Counted from the stretch's first letter, positions 54,567 through 63,308 are shown. The stretch is DNA of 64,000 nucleotides from Methylocystis sp. (GCA_020252485.1 JADCCX010000012.1:62001-126000); one strand, 5' to 3'. Notes: a model not told the origin generated them from the sequence alone. Translations and numbers: made by a program.

Positions 54567-55660
54567 CATCCCAGACGCCAAGCCGCCTGCTCTGGGCCGA
54601 CGCCGCCCGTGGCCTTTGCATCGTGCTGGTGGTGATGATGCACTCCACGGCCGGCGTGCAGGGAGCCATGGGCGCAGCCGGCTGGCTGAATCCGGTGGTT
54701 GAGTTCGCCAAGCCCTTCCGGATACCGGCCTTCTTTCTGATCGCCGGCCTGTTCTTCGCGCCGATGCTGACCCGCTCATGGCCCGACCTGATCGACCGCC
54801 GCCTGCTGAGGCTGGTCTATGTGCTGGCGCTCTGGTCGCTGCTGCTCTTCGTGGCCAAAGGTGGCTTTCTGGCGCTGGAAAGCCTGCGGCAGGCCGCAGG
54901 CTGGCTCCTGCTTGCGCTGCTTGAGCCGCCATCCGCGCTCTGGTTCATCCATGCTCTCGTGCTGTTCTCGCTGGCCGCTCGGCTTCTGGCCGGCCTGCCG
55001 GGCTGGCTGGTCCTGGCCGCTGCAGCAACCCTGCATCTGGCAGCACCCGACACCGGCTGGACCGCCGTCGACGAGTTTGCCAGCCGCTTCGTGTTCTTCG
55101 TGCTCGGCTGTCAGGTTGCCGGCGCGCTTCCTGCCTTCGTGTCAGGCCCCGCCCTGCGGCGTGGCTGGGCTGCCGGCATCGTGGCGCTGGCGGCGCTGGT
55201 CAACGCCGCGGCCGTCTGGCCTGCCGCGTTCGGCCTGCCGGCGATCCCGCCCTGGCTGGTCTCCGCCCAATCGCTGCTGTTGGGCATCACCGGCGCGCTG
55301 GCGCTGGTGGTGGCGGCGGTGCATCTGGCGCGCGGCCCGGTCGGCCAGGCGCTGGCCTATGCCGGCGCCCGTTCGCTGGCAATCTACGTCTCCTTCACCA
55401 TTCCCATGGCAGCCGTGCGCATCGTGCTCGTCAAGTCTGGGTTGATCGCCGACGTCGGCCTTGTCTCGCTGCTGGTGACCTGCGCCGCGCTGCTGGCGCC
55501 CCTCGTGTTCGAAGCCGTGGCGCGGCGCTTGGGCCTGTCGCTGCTGTTCGATTTGCCGGTGCTGTCAGACAAACCAAAAAAGTCTCAGAAATCGCCCCAA
55601 CCCGCTTTCGGTCAGGCCGCGCAGGGTAGTGTCAGGTTGACGAAGGGTCGACGAACATGA
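54551..55660 (+). CDS. Acyltransferase family 3 (OpgC/Nod-like) membrane protein
   Basis: The 369 residues form about ten helices of an acyltransferase-3 protein: RLLWADAARGLCIVLVVMMH with the conserved His, KPFRIPAFFLIAGLFFAPML and ALWFIHALVLFSLAARLL. Such enzymes acylate sugars of polysaccharides or glucans at the membrane. The final 25 residues (after KKSQKSPQ) run toward mobile-element-like DNA, so the true end may have been replaced. Confidence 0.85.
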   Translation: MAAAVASQTPSRLLWADAARGLCIVLVVMMHSTAGVQGAMGAAGWLNPVVEFAKPFRIPAFFLIAGLFFAPMLTRSWPDLIDRRLLRLVYVLALWSLLLFVAKGGFLALESLRQAAGWLLLALLEPPSALWFIHALVLFSLAARLLAGLPGWLVLAAAATLHLAAPDTGWTAVDEFASRFVFFVLGCQVAGALPAFVSGPALRRGWAAGIVALAALVNAAAVWPAAFGLPAIPPWLVSAQSLLLGITGALALVVAAVHLARGPVGQALAYAGARSLAIYVSFTIPMAAVRIVLVKSGLIADVGLVSLLVTCAALLAPLVFEAVARRLGLSLLFDLPVLSDKPKKSQKSPQPAFGQAAQGSVRLTKGRRT

Positions 55661-55795
55661 GCTGTCCGAGCGCGATGACGGCGGCATCGAAATCCATTTA
55701 TCGCGGCTGCCGGTTCCTGCCGGAAATCCCGGTTCCTGGCGGAAATCATTGAGCAGGGCTTTGGTGCACGGATGCCGGCGGGCGGAACCCTGGCT
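55661..55795. other. Short non-coding stretch between acyltransferase and transposase remnant
   Basis: No gene is evident. It contains the tandem repeat at 55710-55747. A minus-strand frame across it encodes FDAAVIALGQLMFVDPSST before a stop, which may be the end of another element, but I cannot identify it. Confidence 0.4.
55710..55747. repeat. Two tandem 19-bp units
   Basis: CCGGTTCCTGCCGGAAATC at 55710-55728 is repeated at 55729-55747 with one change (TGCC to TGGC). It lies between the acyltransferase gene and the transposase remnant. Confidence 0.7.
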
Positions 55796-56215
55796 TTATG
55801 GACGTCGGCAGCGGACATGGACCGACACCGGCCTTGCCAGCGTCATGTTGCGCTTGGCAATCCTGAGGTGAATGGCCGCGTCGTTCTGCCGGGCGCCGAA
55901 GGTTCTGGCGGAGAGGCGCCCGCCGCTGATGCGTTTGATGCGGGAGATGGCCGTCTCGACCAGTGAGCGCTTGCCGTATCGGTGGCGCGTCCGCCAAGCC
56001 ATTCGGCCACGGGCCGCAATCTCTGCGGCATGACGTTCGCGCTCACGTCCGCCGTTCGGTTGATCCTTGTCGGGGAGCGAGGACTTGGCCGGCGGGATGA
56101 CGATCTTCGGCGGCGCCGTCCGGGTCTTGCATCGCGGATCGCCTGATAGACCGGCGCGCCTTCATAGGCTCCGTCGGCGATCACGCAGCGGATGTTGCCG
56201 CCAGAATTGGCCACG
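55796..56215 (-). pseudogene. IS5-family transposase, truncated and frameshifted
   Basis: The minus strand encodes the C-terminal half of an IS5-type transposase. One frame gives IRCVIADGAYEGAPVYQAIR (with an Asp of the DDE triad), and after a frameshift near 56120-56126 the next gives PPKIVIPPAKSSLPDKDQPN and RYGKRSLVETAISRIKRI with the triad Glu, then SARTFGARQNDAAIHLR. The N-terminus is missing where the GNAT remnant begins. It is an inactive relic. Confidence 0.8.
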
Positions 56216-56421
56216 AGGCCGCGCAAGGGGCGTTGAAGGATGGCTTTTCACGCGCCGGCTTGAACGAAGCGCTTGCCCACACCGCTGACGGCAATCTGCG
56301 CTCACAAGCCGTGATGGCCCGGCTGCACATGCAGCGCGACCCTTCCCGCGACTTCACGCGTAACGATGATGGCGTCAAGGCGTGGCGGGGACTGGTCTGG
56401 GTGAAGCGCAGGGGTGCGTAA
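56216..56421 (+). pseudogene. 3' fragment of the GNAT gene
   Basis: The DNA and encoded protein (FSRAGLNEALAHTADGNLRS, then LHMQRDPSRDFTRNDDGVKA) match the last 68 or so codons of the GNAT gene at 49195-49719 with few changes. The 5' part is replaced by the transposase remnant. It has no start signal and is probably silent. Confidence 0.85.
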
Positions 56422-56426
56422 TCCTT

Positions 56427-56496
56427 ACCTCGTGATGTTGCGCGATACACTCAAGGCCTCGCTGAATGCAAAAGGGCGCTGAAGGCTGCCTCCCTC
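56427..56496. repeat. Repeat block downstream of intact bolA, shared with 50580-50650
   Basis: Both blocks contain GAATGCAAAAGGGCGC and end at a CACCCCGCC gene tail (bolA here, brnA there). Identity by eye is about three quarters over 70 bases. Confidence 0.5.
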
Positions 56497-56757
56497 TCAC
56501 CCCGCCTTCGCCTCGATCGCCAGCGCATGCAGGCCGCGGGCGAAGGCCTCGGCCAGCGCGGCATTGACCGCGCGGTGCACCTCGACCCGGCTCTTGCCCG
56601 CAAAAGCCGCGCTGGTGATGCGCAGGCGCACATGCGTCGTCTGCCCTTCGCGCCAACCGCCGTGGCCCGCGTGCTGATCGCTCTCGTCGATCACTTCAAG
56701 CGCCGAGGGCTGGAAGGCGGCGGTAAGCCGCTCAATTATCGATTCCTTCATGTCCAT
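56497..56757 (-). CDS. bolA: BolA family protein
   Basis: The 86 residues match BolA: SIIERLTAAFQPSALEVIDE, the HAGHG segment (SDQHAGHGGWREGQTTHV) with the conserved His, and the helix RVEVHRAVNAALAEAF. BolA proteins bind monothiol glutaredoxins and take part in iron-sulfur trafficking or transcription control. It is intact, while two copies of its 3' end occur upstream. Start at 56757 or 56751. It is divergent from the J-domain gene. Confidence 0.93.
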   Translation of the reverse strand: MDMKESIIERLTAAFQPSALEVIDESDQHAGHGGWREGQTTHVRLRITSAAFAGKSRVEVHRAVNAALAEAFARGLHALAIEAKAG

Positions 56758-56844
56758 CCGGCAGCCTCATGCAACGAAATGTGCGGCGGCGCGACAACTG
56801 GCATCTTGCCCGCGGCGCTCCCCAGTCCCATACACACTCGTTGC

Positions 56845-57462
56845 ATGGATTTGAACTCACCCCTCTTCGATCGCGTGCGCATCCGCTCCGAGGAAGCGGA
56901 GGCAAGGGCGCGCCAATCGCCGCGCTGCCAGCATCCCGGCTGCGCCGAGGCGGGCGAATACAAGGCGCCGCTCGGCCGCAACCGCGAGGGGCAATATGTC
57001 TATCTGTGCCTGCCGCATGTGCAGGCCTACAACAAGAGCTACAATTACTTTCAGGGGATGTCGGACGACGCGGTCGCCGATTTCCAGAAGGATGCGCTGA
57101 CCGGCCATCGCCCCACCTGGACGATTGGCGTCAAGGCAAGGGGCAACGGCCCCGCGGCGGGGGCGACGGCAAGCGGGACGAACGGCTCCTACCACGATCC
57201 GCTGGGCATGTTCGGCGAGGCGCAGCGCCGGGCCAGGAGCGCGGCCGAGCAGGAGCGCTCGAAATACGGCAAGCTGGCGCTGAAAGCGCTGGAGACGCTG
57301 CATCTCGACGAGAAGGCGACGCCCGAGCTCATCCGCGCCAAATACAAGAGCTGGGTGAAGCGCCTGCATCCCGACGCCAACAACGGTGATCGATCACGTG
57401 AAGAAAAATTGCGTGAAATCATCAAGGCCTATAATACGCTGCGGTCCGCCGGGCATGCGTGA
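56845..57462 (+). CDS. J-domain protein
   Basis: The 205-residue protein has an N-terminal half with a possible CxxC-type zinc patch (CQHPGC) and a C-terminal J domain with the HPD motif intact (SWVKRLHPDANNGDRSREEK). It should stimulate the ATPase of an Hsp70. The gene lies before cobS, as in many Rhizobiales, so it may help assemble the cobaltochelatase; that is inference. Confidence 0.9.
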   Translation: MDLNSPLFDRVRIRSEEAEARARQSPRCQHPGCAEAGEYKAPLGRNREGQYVYLCLPHVQAYNKSYNYFQGMSDDAVADFQKDALTGHRPTWTIGVKARGNGPAAGATASGTNGSYHDPLGMFGEAQRRARSAAEQERSKYGKLALKALETLHLDEKATPELIRAKYKSWVKRLHPDANNGDRSREEKLREIIKAYNTLRSAGHA

Positions 57463-57593
57463 GACCGGCGCCTCGCCGAACTGACAAAGCCGATTCCCCT
57501 GCTTTTCCGCTCGCTGAGTTAGCCGCGTGGCAAAAACCCGTGGCTTGAATCTTGCCAGCGTTACCGGCAAAGGAAGCCGGTATTGGAGAGCGA

Positions 57594-58571
57594 ATGATGA
57601 GTGCTGCGACGGACCTGCCTGACATCGTTGTTTCGGCGAAGAAGACTTTCGGCATCGATGTCGACATGGAGGTTCCCGCCTATTCGACGGCCAGCGCGGC
57701 GGTTCCCGAGCTTGATCCCGATTACCTGTTCGACAAGGATACGACGCTCGCCATTCTCGCCGGCTTCGCCTTCAACCGCCGTGTGATGGTGACGGGCTAC
57801 CACGGCACCGGCAAATCGACGCATATCGAGCAGGTGGCGGCGCGCCTCAACTGGCCCTGCATCCGCATCAACCTCGACAGCCATGTCAGCCGCATCGATC
57901 TCGTCGGCAAGGATGCGATCGTGCTCAAGGACGGCAAGCAGGTCACCGAGTTCAAGGACGGCATCCTGCCCTGGGCCTACCAGAACAACGTGGCGCTGGT
58001 CTTCGACGAATATGACGCCGGCCGGCCGGATGTGATGTTCGTCATCCAGCGCGTGCTCGAATCCTCGGGCCGTCTCACGCTGCTTGATCAAAGCCGCGTC
58101 ATCCGCCCTCACCCGGCCTTCCGCCTGTTCGCCACCGCCAACACCATCGGGCTTGGCGACACCTCCGGCCTCTATCACGGCACGCAGCAGATTAATCAGG
58201 CGCAGATGGACCGCTGGAACATCGTGACGGTGCTGAATTACCTGACCCACGATGCCGAGGTGAACATCGTGCTCGCCAAGGCGAAGCATTACACCGGCAA
58301 GGAAGGAAAGGACATCGTCAACAAGATGGTGCGTGTGGCCGATCTCACCCGCAACGCCTTCATCAACGGCGATCTCTCCACCGTCATGTCGCCCCGCACC
58401 GTGATCACCTGGGCGGAGAATGCGGCGATTTTCAAGGATATCGCCTATGCCTTCCGCCTCACCTTCCTCAACAAATGCGATGAGCTGGAGCGCGGCCTGG
58501 TGGCCGAGTTCTACCAGCGCGCCTTCGGCGTGGAGCTGAAGGAGACGACGGTGAATGTGGCGCTGAGCTGA
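57594..58571 (+). CDS. cobS: Cobaltochelatase subunit CobS
   Basis: The 325-residue AAA+ protein has Walker A ([17 protein letters not shown]), Walker B ([15 protein letters not shown]) and sensor regions ([20 protein letters not shown]). With CobT it forms the ATPase ring that works with CobN to insert cobalt into hydrogenobyrinic acid diamide in aerobic B12 synthesis. GGAGAG precedes two adjacent ATGs (57594, 57597). The next gene is the Phd-type antitoxin, not cobT. Confidence 0.96.
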   Translation: MMSAATDLPDIVVSAKKTFGIDVDMEVPAYSTASAAVPELDPDYLFDKDTTLAILAGFAFNRRVMVTGYHGTGKSTHIEQVAARLNWPCIRINLDSHVSRIDLVGKDAIVLKDGKQVTEFKDGILPWAYQNNVALVFDEYDAGRPDVMFVIQRVLESSGRLTLLDQSRVIRPHPAFRLFATANTIGLGDTSGLYHGTQQINQAQMDRWNIVTVLNYLTHDAEVNIVLAKAKHYTGKEGKDIVNKMVRVADLTRNAFINGDLSTVMSPRTVITWAENAAIFKDIAYAFRLTFLNKCDELERGLVAEFYQRAFGVELKETTVNVALS

Positions 58572-58591
58572 GGCATGGGCGGCCCTTGAAT

Positions 58592-58613
58592 TTGTAGCCA
58601 TATGTAGCTACAA
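58592..58613. promoter_or_regulatory. Candidate operator of the Phd/PIN module
   Basis: TTGTAGC (58592-58598) and GCTACAA (58607-58613) face each other across eight bases, and the 10-base palindrome TGTAGCTACA lies at 58603-58612. It ends seven bases before the antitoxin ATG, a usual place for antitoxin autoregulation. Confidence 0.65.
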
Positions 58614-58620
58614 TTCTCCC

Positions 58621-58890
58621 ATGGCGACGGTTTCACTTCGGGAAGCAAAAGACAAGTTGAGCGAACTTGGCCATCGTGCCGAGGCCGGGGAGCGCATCAT
58701 CGTCACGCGCCACGGCAAGCCCGCCTTCGAACTGGTGCCAACGCAAAAGAAGGGCGGCCTCGACCTGGAGGCGGGCGATCGCTGGCTTCTTGCGCGCGGA
58801 CTCAAGCGTCCTGTGATTTGGATGGCGGACGATTTCGATGACCCGTTGCCAGAGGACTTTCTCCTGCATCCGCTCCCGGAAAAGAAGTGA
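58621..58890 (+). CDS. Phd/YefM-type antitoxin
   Basis: The 89-residue protein begins MATVSLREAKDKLSELGHRA and has GERIIVTRHGKPAFELVP, the Phd/YefM DNA-binding fold, with an acidic C-terminus that would bind the toxin. The stop overlaps the toxin start (GTGA), and a palindromic operator precedes it. Inserted between cobS and cobT. Confidence 0.92.
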   Translation: MATVSLREAKDKLSELGHRAEAGERIIVTRHGKPAFELVPTQKKGGLDLEAGDRWLLARGLKRPVIWMADDFDDPLPEDFLLHPLPEKK

Positions 58891-59270
58891 AGCTTCTGCT
58901 CGATACCCACATCGTCATCTGGACGATCGATCGGTCTCTCGTCAGGCGCTATCCCGAAATCGCGCGGCTGTTGCAGGATGAAGCCAACAGTTCGTATGTC
59001 AGCGCCGCTTCTCTCTGGGAGATCAACATCAAAGTTGGGATCCGCAAACTGGATATCGACATCAAGACGGCGAAAATCCCGGATTTTTTGATGAGTCAGG
59101 GGCTGTATCAGCTTGGCATTGCCGCCGAACATGCCTTGCACGATGTGACGCCCGAACCCCTCACCCGCGACCCCTTCGACCGCCTGCTCCTCGCCCAGGC
59201 GCAGATCGAAGGCATGCGTTTTGTCACAGCGGACCGCAAGCTCGCCGATCATCCCGTGACATTTCGCTGA
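58887..59270 (+). CDS. PIN-domain toxin (VapC-like)
   Basis: The 127-residue PIN nuclease has Asp6 in LLLDTHIVIW, Glu in AASLWEINIKVGI, and Asp residues in DPFDRLLLAQA and FVTADRKLAD, the four acidic metal ligands. It likely cleaves RNA. The start is a GTG overlapping the antitoxin stop. It ends 47 bases before cobT. Confidence 0.93.
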   Translation: MKLLLDTHIVIWTIDRSLVRRYPEIARLLQDEANSSYVSAASLWEINIKVGIRKLDIDIKTAKIPDFLMSQGLYQLGIAAEHALHDVTPEPLTRDPFDRLLLAQAQIEGMRFVTADRKLADHPVTFR

Positions 59271-59317
59271 GGCCTCTGTAGGGCTTGGCAAGACGTTCCC
59301 TCGAGCCGCATCCCGCG

Positions 59318-61249
59318 ATGTCCGCATCCTCCAACCGCAAGCCGGGCCAGCCGGCGCCCCAGCCGAACGAGCCTTTCAAGCAGGCGGTGGCCTCGGCGCT
59401 GCGGGCTTTGGCGCAGACGCGCGAGATGGAGGTGACCTTCGCTGCCGACAAGCCGGCGCTGGTGGGCACGGGTGAAGGCGCCAAGGCGCGCCTGCCGGAG
59501 CCGCCCCGCAAAATGGGCGCGGCGGAGGCGGCGATCGTGCGCGGGCATGCCGATTCCATGGCGCTGAAACTGGCGCTGCACAACGCCAACCTGCACCGCA
59601 AGATGTCGCCGGGCAGCGATGCCGGGCGCGCCGTGTTCGATGCCGTCGAGCAGGCGCGCGTGGAGGCGATCGGCGCCAGGCGCATGCTGGGCGTCGCCGG
59701 CAATCTCTCCGCCAAGCTCACCGACCATTACCATCGCGGCAATTACGACGAGATCACCGACAAGGCCGATGCGCCGCTGGAGGACGCCGTGGCGATGATC
59801 GTGCGCGAACGGCTCACCGGCCTCAAGCCGCCCAAGCCGGCGCAGAAGATCGTCGATCTCTGGCGCGATTTCATCGAGCAGAAAGCGGGCAAGGATCTCG
59901 ACGGTCTGCTCGGCAGCATAGAGGATCAGCAGAGCTTTGCCAGAGCCGTACAGCAGATGCTGACCTCGCTGGATATGGCCGAGCAATCGCAGTTCAACGA
60001 CCAGCAGGACGACGACGAGGACAACAAGAACGACCCCGACAACGACCAGCAGGAGAGCGAGGGCGAACAGGACCAGGACCAGAGCCAGGAAGGCATGGAC
60101 CTGCAGGAGACCGACGAAGCCAGCGAAGAGTTGCAGGAAGGCGCGATGGAGGAATCCGACGCACCCTCCTCCGACATGCAGGACGAGATGGAGGACGGCG
60201 ATGCGGAGGAGACCGCCGAGGCGAAACGCCCGCCGCAGAACCTGGGCGGCGACCCCCGCATCACTGAATACAAGGCCTATTCGACAAAATTTGACGAGGA
60301 GATCGGCGCCGAGGAGCTCTGCGATCCGGAAGAGCTGGAGCGGCTGCGCAGCTATCTCGACAAGCAGCTGTCGCATCTGCAGGGTATCGTCGGGCGGCTC
60401 GCCAACCGGCTGCAGCGCCGCCTGATGGCGCAGCAGAACCGCTCCTGGGATTTCGACCTGGAGGAAGGCTATCTCGATCCGGCGCGGCTGACCCGCGTCG
60501 TCATCGACGACATGAAGGGGACGTTCTCGCCGCTCTCCTTCAAGCGCGAGAAGGACACCAGCTTCCGCGATACGGTGGTGACGCTGCTCCTCGACAATTC
60601 GGGCTCGATGCGCGGCCGCCCCATCACGGTCGCCGCCACCTGCGCGGATATCCTGGCGCGCACGCTGGAGCGCTGCGGCGTGAAGGTGGAGATTCTGGGC
60701 TTCACCACCAAGCAATGGAAGGGCGGGCAGGCCCGCGAAAGCTGGCTGCAGGGCGGCAAGCCGCCCCAGCCGGGCCGACTCAACGATCTCCGCCATATCA
60801 TCTACAAGGCGGCCGACGCGCCCTGGCGGCGCTCGCGCAAGAACCTCGGGCTGATGATGCGCGAAGGATTGCTGAAGGAGAATATCGACGGCGAGGCGCT
60901 GGATTGGGCCCACAAGCGGCTGCTCGGCCGCAGCGAGCAGCGCAAGATCCTGATGATGATCTCGGATGGCGCGCCGGTCGACGATTCGACGCTGTCGGTG
61001 AACCCCGGCAATTATCTGGAGCGTCACCTGCGCGGCATCATCGAGGAGATCGAGCTGCGCTCGCCGGTGGAGCTGCTCGCCATCGGCATTGGCCATGATG
61101 TCACGCGCTACTATCGCCGCGCCGTCACCATCGTCGACGCCGAGGAGCTCGGCGGCGTGATGACGGAAAAGCTCGCCGAACTCTTCGATGAGAAGGCGAC
61201 GCCCATCGTTATCGCTCCGGCCCGGCGTCCGGCCAGGCTCCTGCAATAG
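59318..61249 (+). CDS. cobT: Cobaltochelatase subunit CobT
   Basis: The 643-residue protein has an N-terminal conserved region, a long acidic Asp/Glu/Gln-rich linker (about 240-320) and a C-terminal VWA domain with the metal site [13 protein letters not shown] and [14 protein letters not shown]. It is the partner of CobS. The ATG at 59318 (MSASSNRK) is chosen; a TTG upstream extends the frame. It is separated from cobS by the toxin-antitoxin module and is followed closely by the phytase-like gene. Confidence 0.96.
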   Translation: MSASSNRKPGQPAPQPNEPFKQAVASALRALAQTREMEVTFAADKPALVGTGEGAKARLPEPPRKMGAAEAAIVRGHADSMALKLALHNANLHRKMSPGSDAGRAVFDAVEQARVEAIGARRMLGVAGNLSAKLTDHYHRGNYDEITDKADAPLEDAVAMIVRERLTGLKPPKPAQKIVDLWRDFIEQKAGKDLDGLLGSIEDQQSFARAVQQMLTSLDMAEQSQFNDQQDDDEDNKNDPDNDQQESEGEQDQDQSQEGMDLQETDEASEELQEGAMEESDAPSSDMQDEMEDGDAEETAEAKRPPQNLGGDPRITEYKAYSTKFDEEIGAEELCDPEELERLRSYLDKQLSHLQGIVGRLANRLQRRLMAQQNRSWDFDLEEGYLDPARLTRVVIDDMKGTFSPLSFKREKDTSFRDTVVTLLLDNSGSMRGRPITVAATCADILARTLERCGVKVEILGFTTKQWKGGQARESWLQGGKPPQPGRLNDLRHIIYKAADAPWRRSRKNLGLMMREGLLKENIDGEALDWAHKRLLGRSEQRKILMMISDGAPVDDSTLSVNPGNYLERHLRGIIEEIELRSPVELLAIGIGHDVTRYYRRAVTIVDAEELGGVMTEKLAELFDEKATPIVIAPARRPARLLQ

Positions 61250-61256
61250 CGCCGAC

Positions 61257-62300
61257 ATGATCCGCTGGCTGAAGCGCGGACTGGGCAGCCTGGCCACCAT
61301 TGCGCTGGTGTTGGGACTAGCCGTTCTCGCAGGCAGGGGCGGGGCGGGCAGCCACCGCCACATGCTGCCCGAACCCGTGACGGTGACGGCGCATGCGATC
61401 GACCATTTCCGCATCGGCGACAGGGCGACGACTCGCTTCGGGCCGCTCGAATTCATTGGCGGGCTCGAATTACGAGGCGCGCATCCGAATTTCGGCGGCC
61501 TTTCGGCCCTCCGCCTGATGCCGGACGGTGAGCGCTTTCTCGCCATCACCGATACCGGCGACTGGGTGGAGGCAACAATCGTCCAGTCGAACGGCAAGCC
61601 TGCCGCCATCAGGGACGTCACCATCGCGCCGACGCTCGGACCCGACGGCCAAAGGGCCAAGGACATCGGCCTTTGGGACAGCGAAAGCATCGCGCTCGAC
61701 GGCCCCATCGCCTATGTCGGCATCGAGAGGGACCATTCCGTGCTGGCTTTTCCCATCGGCCGGGACGGTGTCCGGGCTCGTGGCATCCTTGTGCCGCTGC
61801 CCGCCTTTGTCGCGGAATGGCCGGACAACAAGGGCATCGAGGCGCTCGGCATCCTGCCGCCGGGCACGCCCTACGCTGGTCGCCTGATCGGCATCTCCGA
61901 ACGGTCGGGAGGCGGCAACGAGCCGACCGAGGGTTTCGTGATGAAGACGGATGGCAGCGAGCCTTTCCGCTTCCGGCTCGCCCGCAGCGACGGCTTCGAC
62001 ATCACCGATCTCGATTTCCTGCCCGATGGCGATCTCATCGTGCTGGAACGCTATTTCCGGCCGATCCGCGGCGTCGCCATGCGGCTTAGACGAATCAAAA
62101 CGGCGGCCATCCAGCCAGACGCCATCGTCGACGGCGAAGTGCTGCTGACCGCTGATCGCGGCTATCACATCGACAACATGGAGGGCCTGTCGATCAACCG
62201 CAATGCAGCGGGCGAGATCATCTTCACGCTCATTTCGGACGATAACTTCTCGGTGGCGCAGCGGACGCTGCTGCTGCAATTCCGTTGGCTTGAGCGCTGA
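61257..62300 (+). CDS. Esterase-like activity of phytase family protein
   Basis: The 347-residue exported protein has an N-terminal helix/signal (LGSLATIALVLGLAVLAG) and a beta-propeller-like Phytase-like domain: FGGLSALRLMPDGERFLAIT, KDIGLWDSESIALDG and DLDFLPDGDLIVLERYF. Members are found behind cobT in Rhizobiales. The catalytic activity and substrate are unproven. It starts eight bases after cobT. Confidence 0.87.
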   Translation: MIRWLKRGLGSLATIALVLGLAVLAGRGGAGSHRHMLPEPVTVTAHAIDHFRIGDRATTRFGPLEFIGGLELRGAHPNFGGLSALRLMPDGERFLAITDTGDWVEATIVQSNGKPAAIRDVTIAPTLGPDGQRAKDIGLWDSESIALDGPIAYVGIERDHSVLAFPIGRDGVRARGILVPLPAFVAEWPDNKGIEALGILPPGTPYAGRLIGISERSGGGNEPTEGFVMKTDGSEPFRFRLARSDGFDITDLDFLPDGDLIVLERYFRPIRGVAMRLRRIKTAAIQPDAIVDGEVLLTADRGYHIDNMEGLSINRNAAGEIIFTLISDDNFSVAQRTLLLQFRWLER

Positions 62301-62307
62301 ATAGCCC

Positions 62308-62402
62308 GTCATGGACGGGCCTGACCCGTCCATCCACGTCTTACGTCGCCTTGCCGTCAGAACTCTAAACGTGGATGGCCGGAGCAAGTCCGGCCATGAC
62401 GA
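62308..62402. repeat. Paired palindromic (REP-like) element
   Basis: Two hairpins in inverted orientation fill the gap between convergent genes: GGACGGG/CCCGTCC (62314-62320, 62326-62332) and ATGGCCGG/CCGGCCAT (62376-62383, 62391-62398). Flanks CGTCATGG and CCATGACG are also mirrored. The sequence resembles dispersed repeats in Rhizobiales and could act as a two-way terminator. Confidence 0.75.
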
Positions 62403-62417
62403 ACGGCTCTTTGCGGT

Positions 62418-63242
62418 TCATCCCGCGACGTCTTCAACAGCCCCCAGCGCCGTCTTCAAGGCCAGCAGATCGCGCCAGGCCAGACGCTTTTGCTGCGGCT
62501 GGCGCAGCAGATAGGCCGGATGCAGCGTTGCGAGCGCGCGGATCACCCGCTCGCCGCAGGCATAATCGAACCATTGGCCGCGCAGCTTGAGGATTCCCTC
62601 GCGCTGCTGCAGCAGGGTTTGCGCGGCCGGCCCTCCCAGGCAAACCAGGATATCCGGGTTGGCGAGCGCGATCTGGCGCGTGATGAACGGCAGGCAGATC
62701 GCGGATTCCTGCGGCGTCGGCGTGCGGTTTCCCGGCGGCCGCCAGGGAATGATGTTGGCGATATAGACATCGTCCCGGCCAAGCCCGATCGCCGCCAGCA
62801 TGCGGTCGAGCAATTTGCCCGAACGGCCGACGAAGGGCAGGCCCTCGCGGTCCTCTTCCGCGCCGGGCGCTTCACCTACGAGCATAACCCGCGAACCGGG
62901 GCGGCCGTCCGCGAAGACAAGGCGGTTGGCGGTCGCCTTGAGGCTGCATCCGTCGAAGCGCTCCATGAGCGCTTTCAACTCGTCCAGCGTCTGCGCCGAG
63001 GCGGCTTCGTGCCGGGCTGCGCCGACAGCCTCCTCGGGAGCCATGGCGAGCGCCCGCAGCGGAGTCGCAGGGACGGCAGGCCGCCTTGGCGCTTCGGCTG
63101 CGGCCTTCGGCGGTACGGGCGCGATCACCGGCGGCTGCGGCGCGAAGCGATCCTGCGGGCTCTCATCGATCGCCAGATCGATGCCCGCCTCCACATACCA
63201 CTCGATCAGCGCGCTCAGCGCCTCTCTCCGTTCATCGGCCAT
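62418..63242 (-). CDS. Uracil-DNA glycosylase, family 4-like
   Basis: The 274-residue protein has a disordered N-terminal extension of about 80 residues and a family 4-like glycosylase domain: [38 protein letters not shown] and [14 protein letters not shown] with His241. Of the four cysteines that hold the [4Fe-4S] cluster in family 4, Cys99 and Cys183 remain, but Lys102 and Trp167 replace the other two. The enzyme may lack the cluster. The ATG at 63242 lacks a strong ribosome site. Confidence 0.88.
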   Translation of the reverse strand: MADERREALSALIEWYVEAGIDLAIDESPQDRFAPQPPVIAPVPPKAAAEAPRRPAVPATPLRALAMAPEEAVGAARHEAASAQTLDELKALMERFDGCSLKATANRLVFADGRPGSRVMLVGEAPGAEEDREGLPFVGRSGKLLDRMLAAIGLGRDDVYIANIIPWRPPGNRTPTPQESAICLPFITRQIALANPDILVCLGGPAAQTLLQQREGILKLRGQWFDYACGERVIRALATLHPAYLLRQPQQKRLAWRDLLALKTALGAVEDVAG

Positions 63243-63308
63243 GCCGGAAGCATAGACGCTCGGAACGCGACATGCGAGAAAAGCCTGTAAAACTTGCCAC
63301 ACAATGAA

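Noticed and set aside
49720-56496. Integrase, resolvase or conjugation gene that would explain the accessory region
   Set aside because: None could be found; the only mobility gene is the broken IS5-type transposase.
57463-57593. Possible cobalamin riboswitch before cobS
   Set aside because: I saw short inverted repeats but not the B12-box or the conserved core; the stretch is also short for this class.
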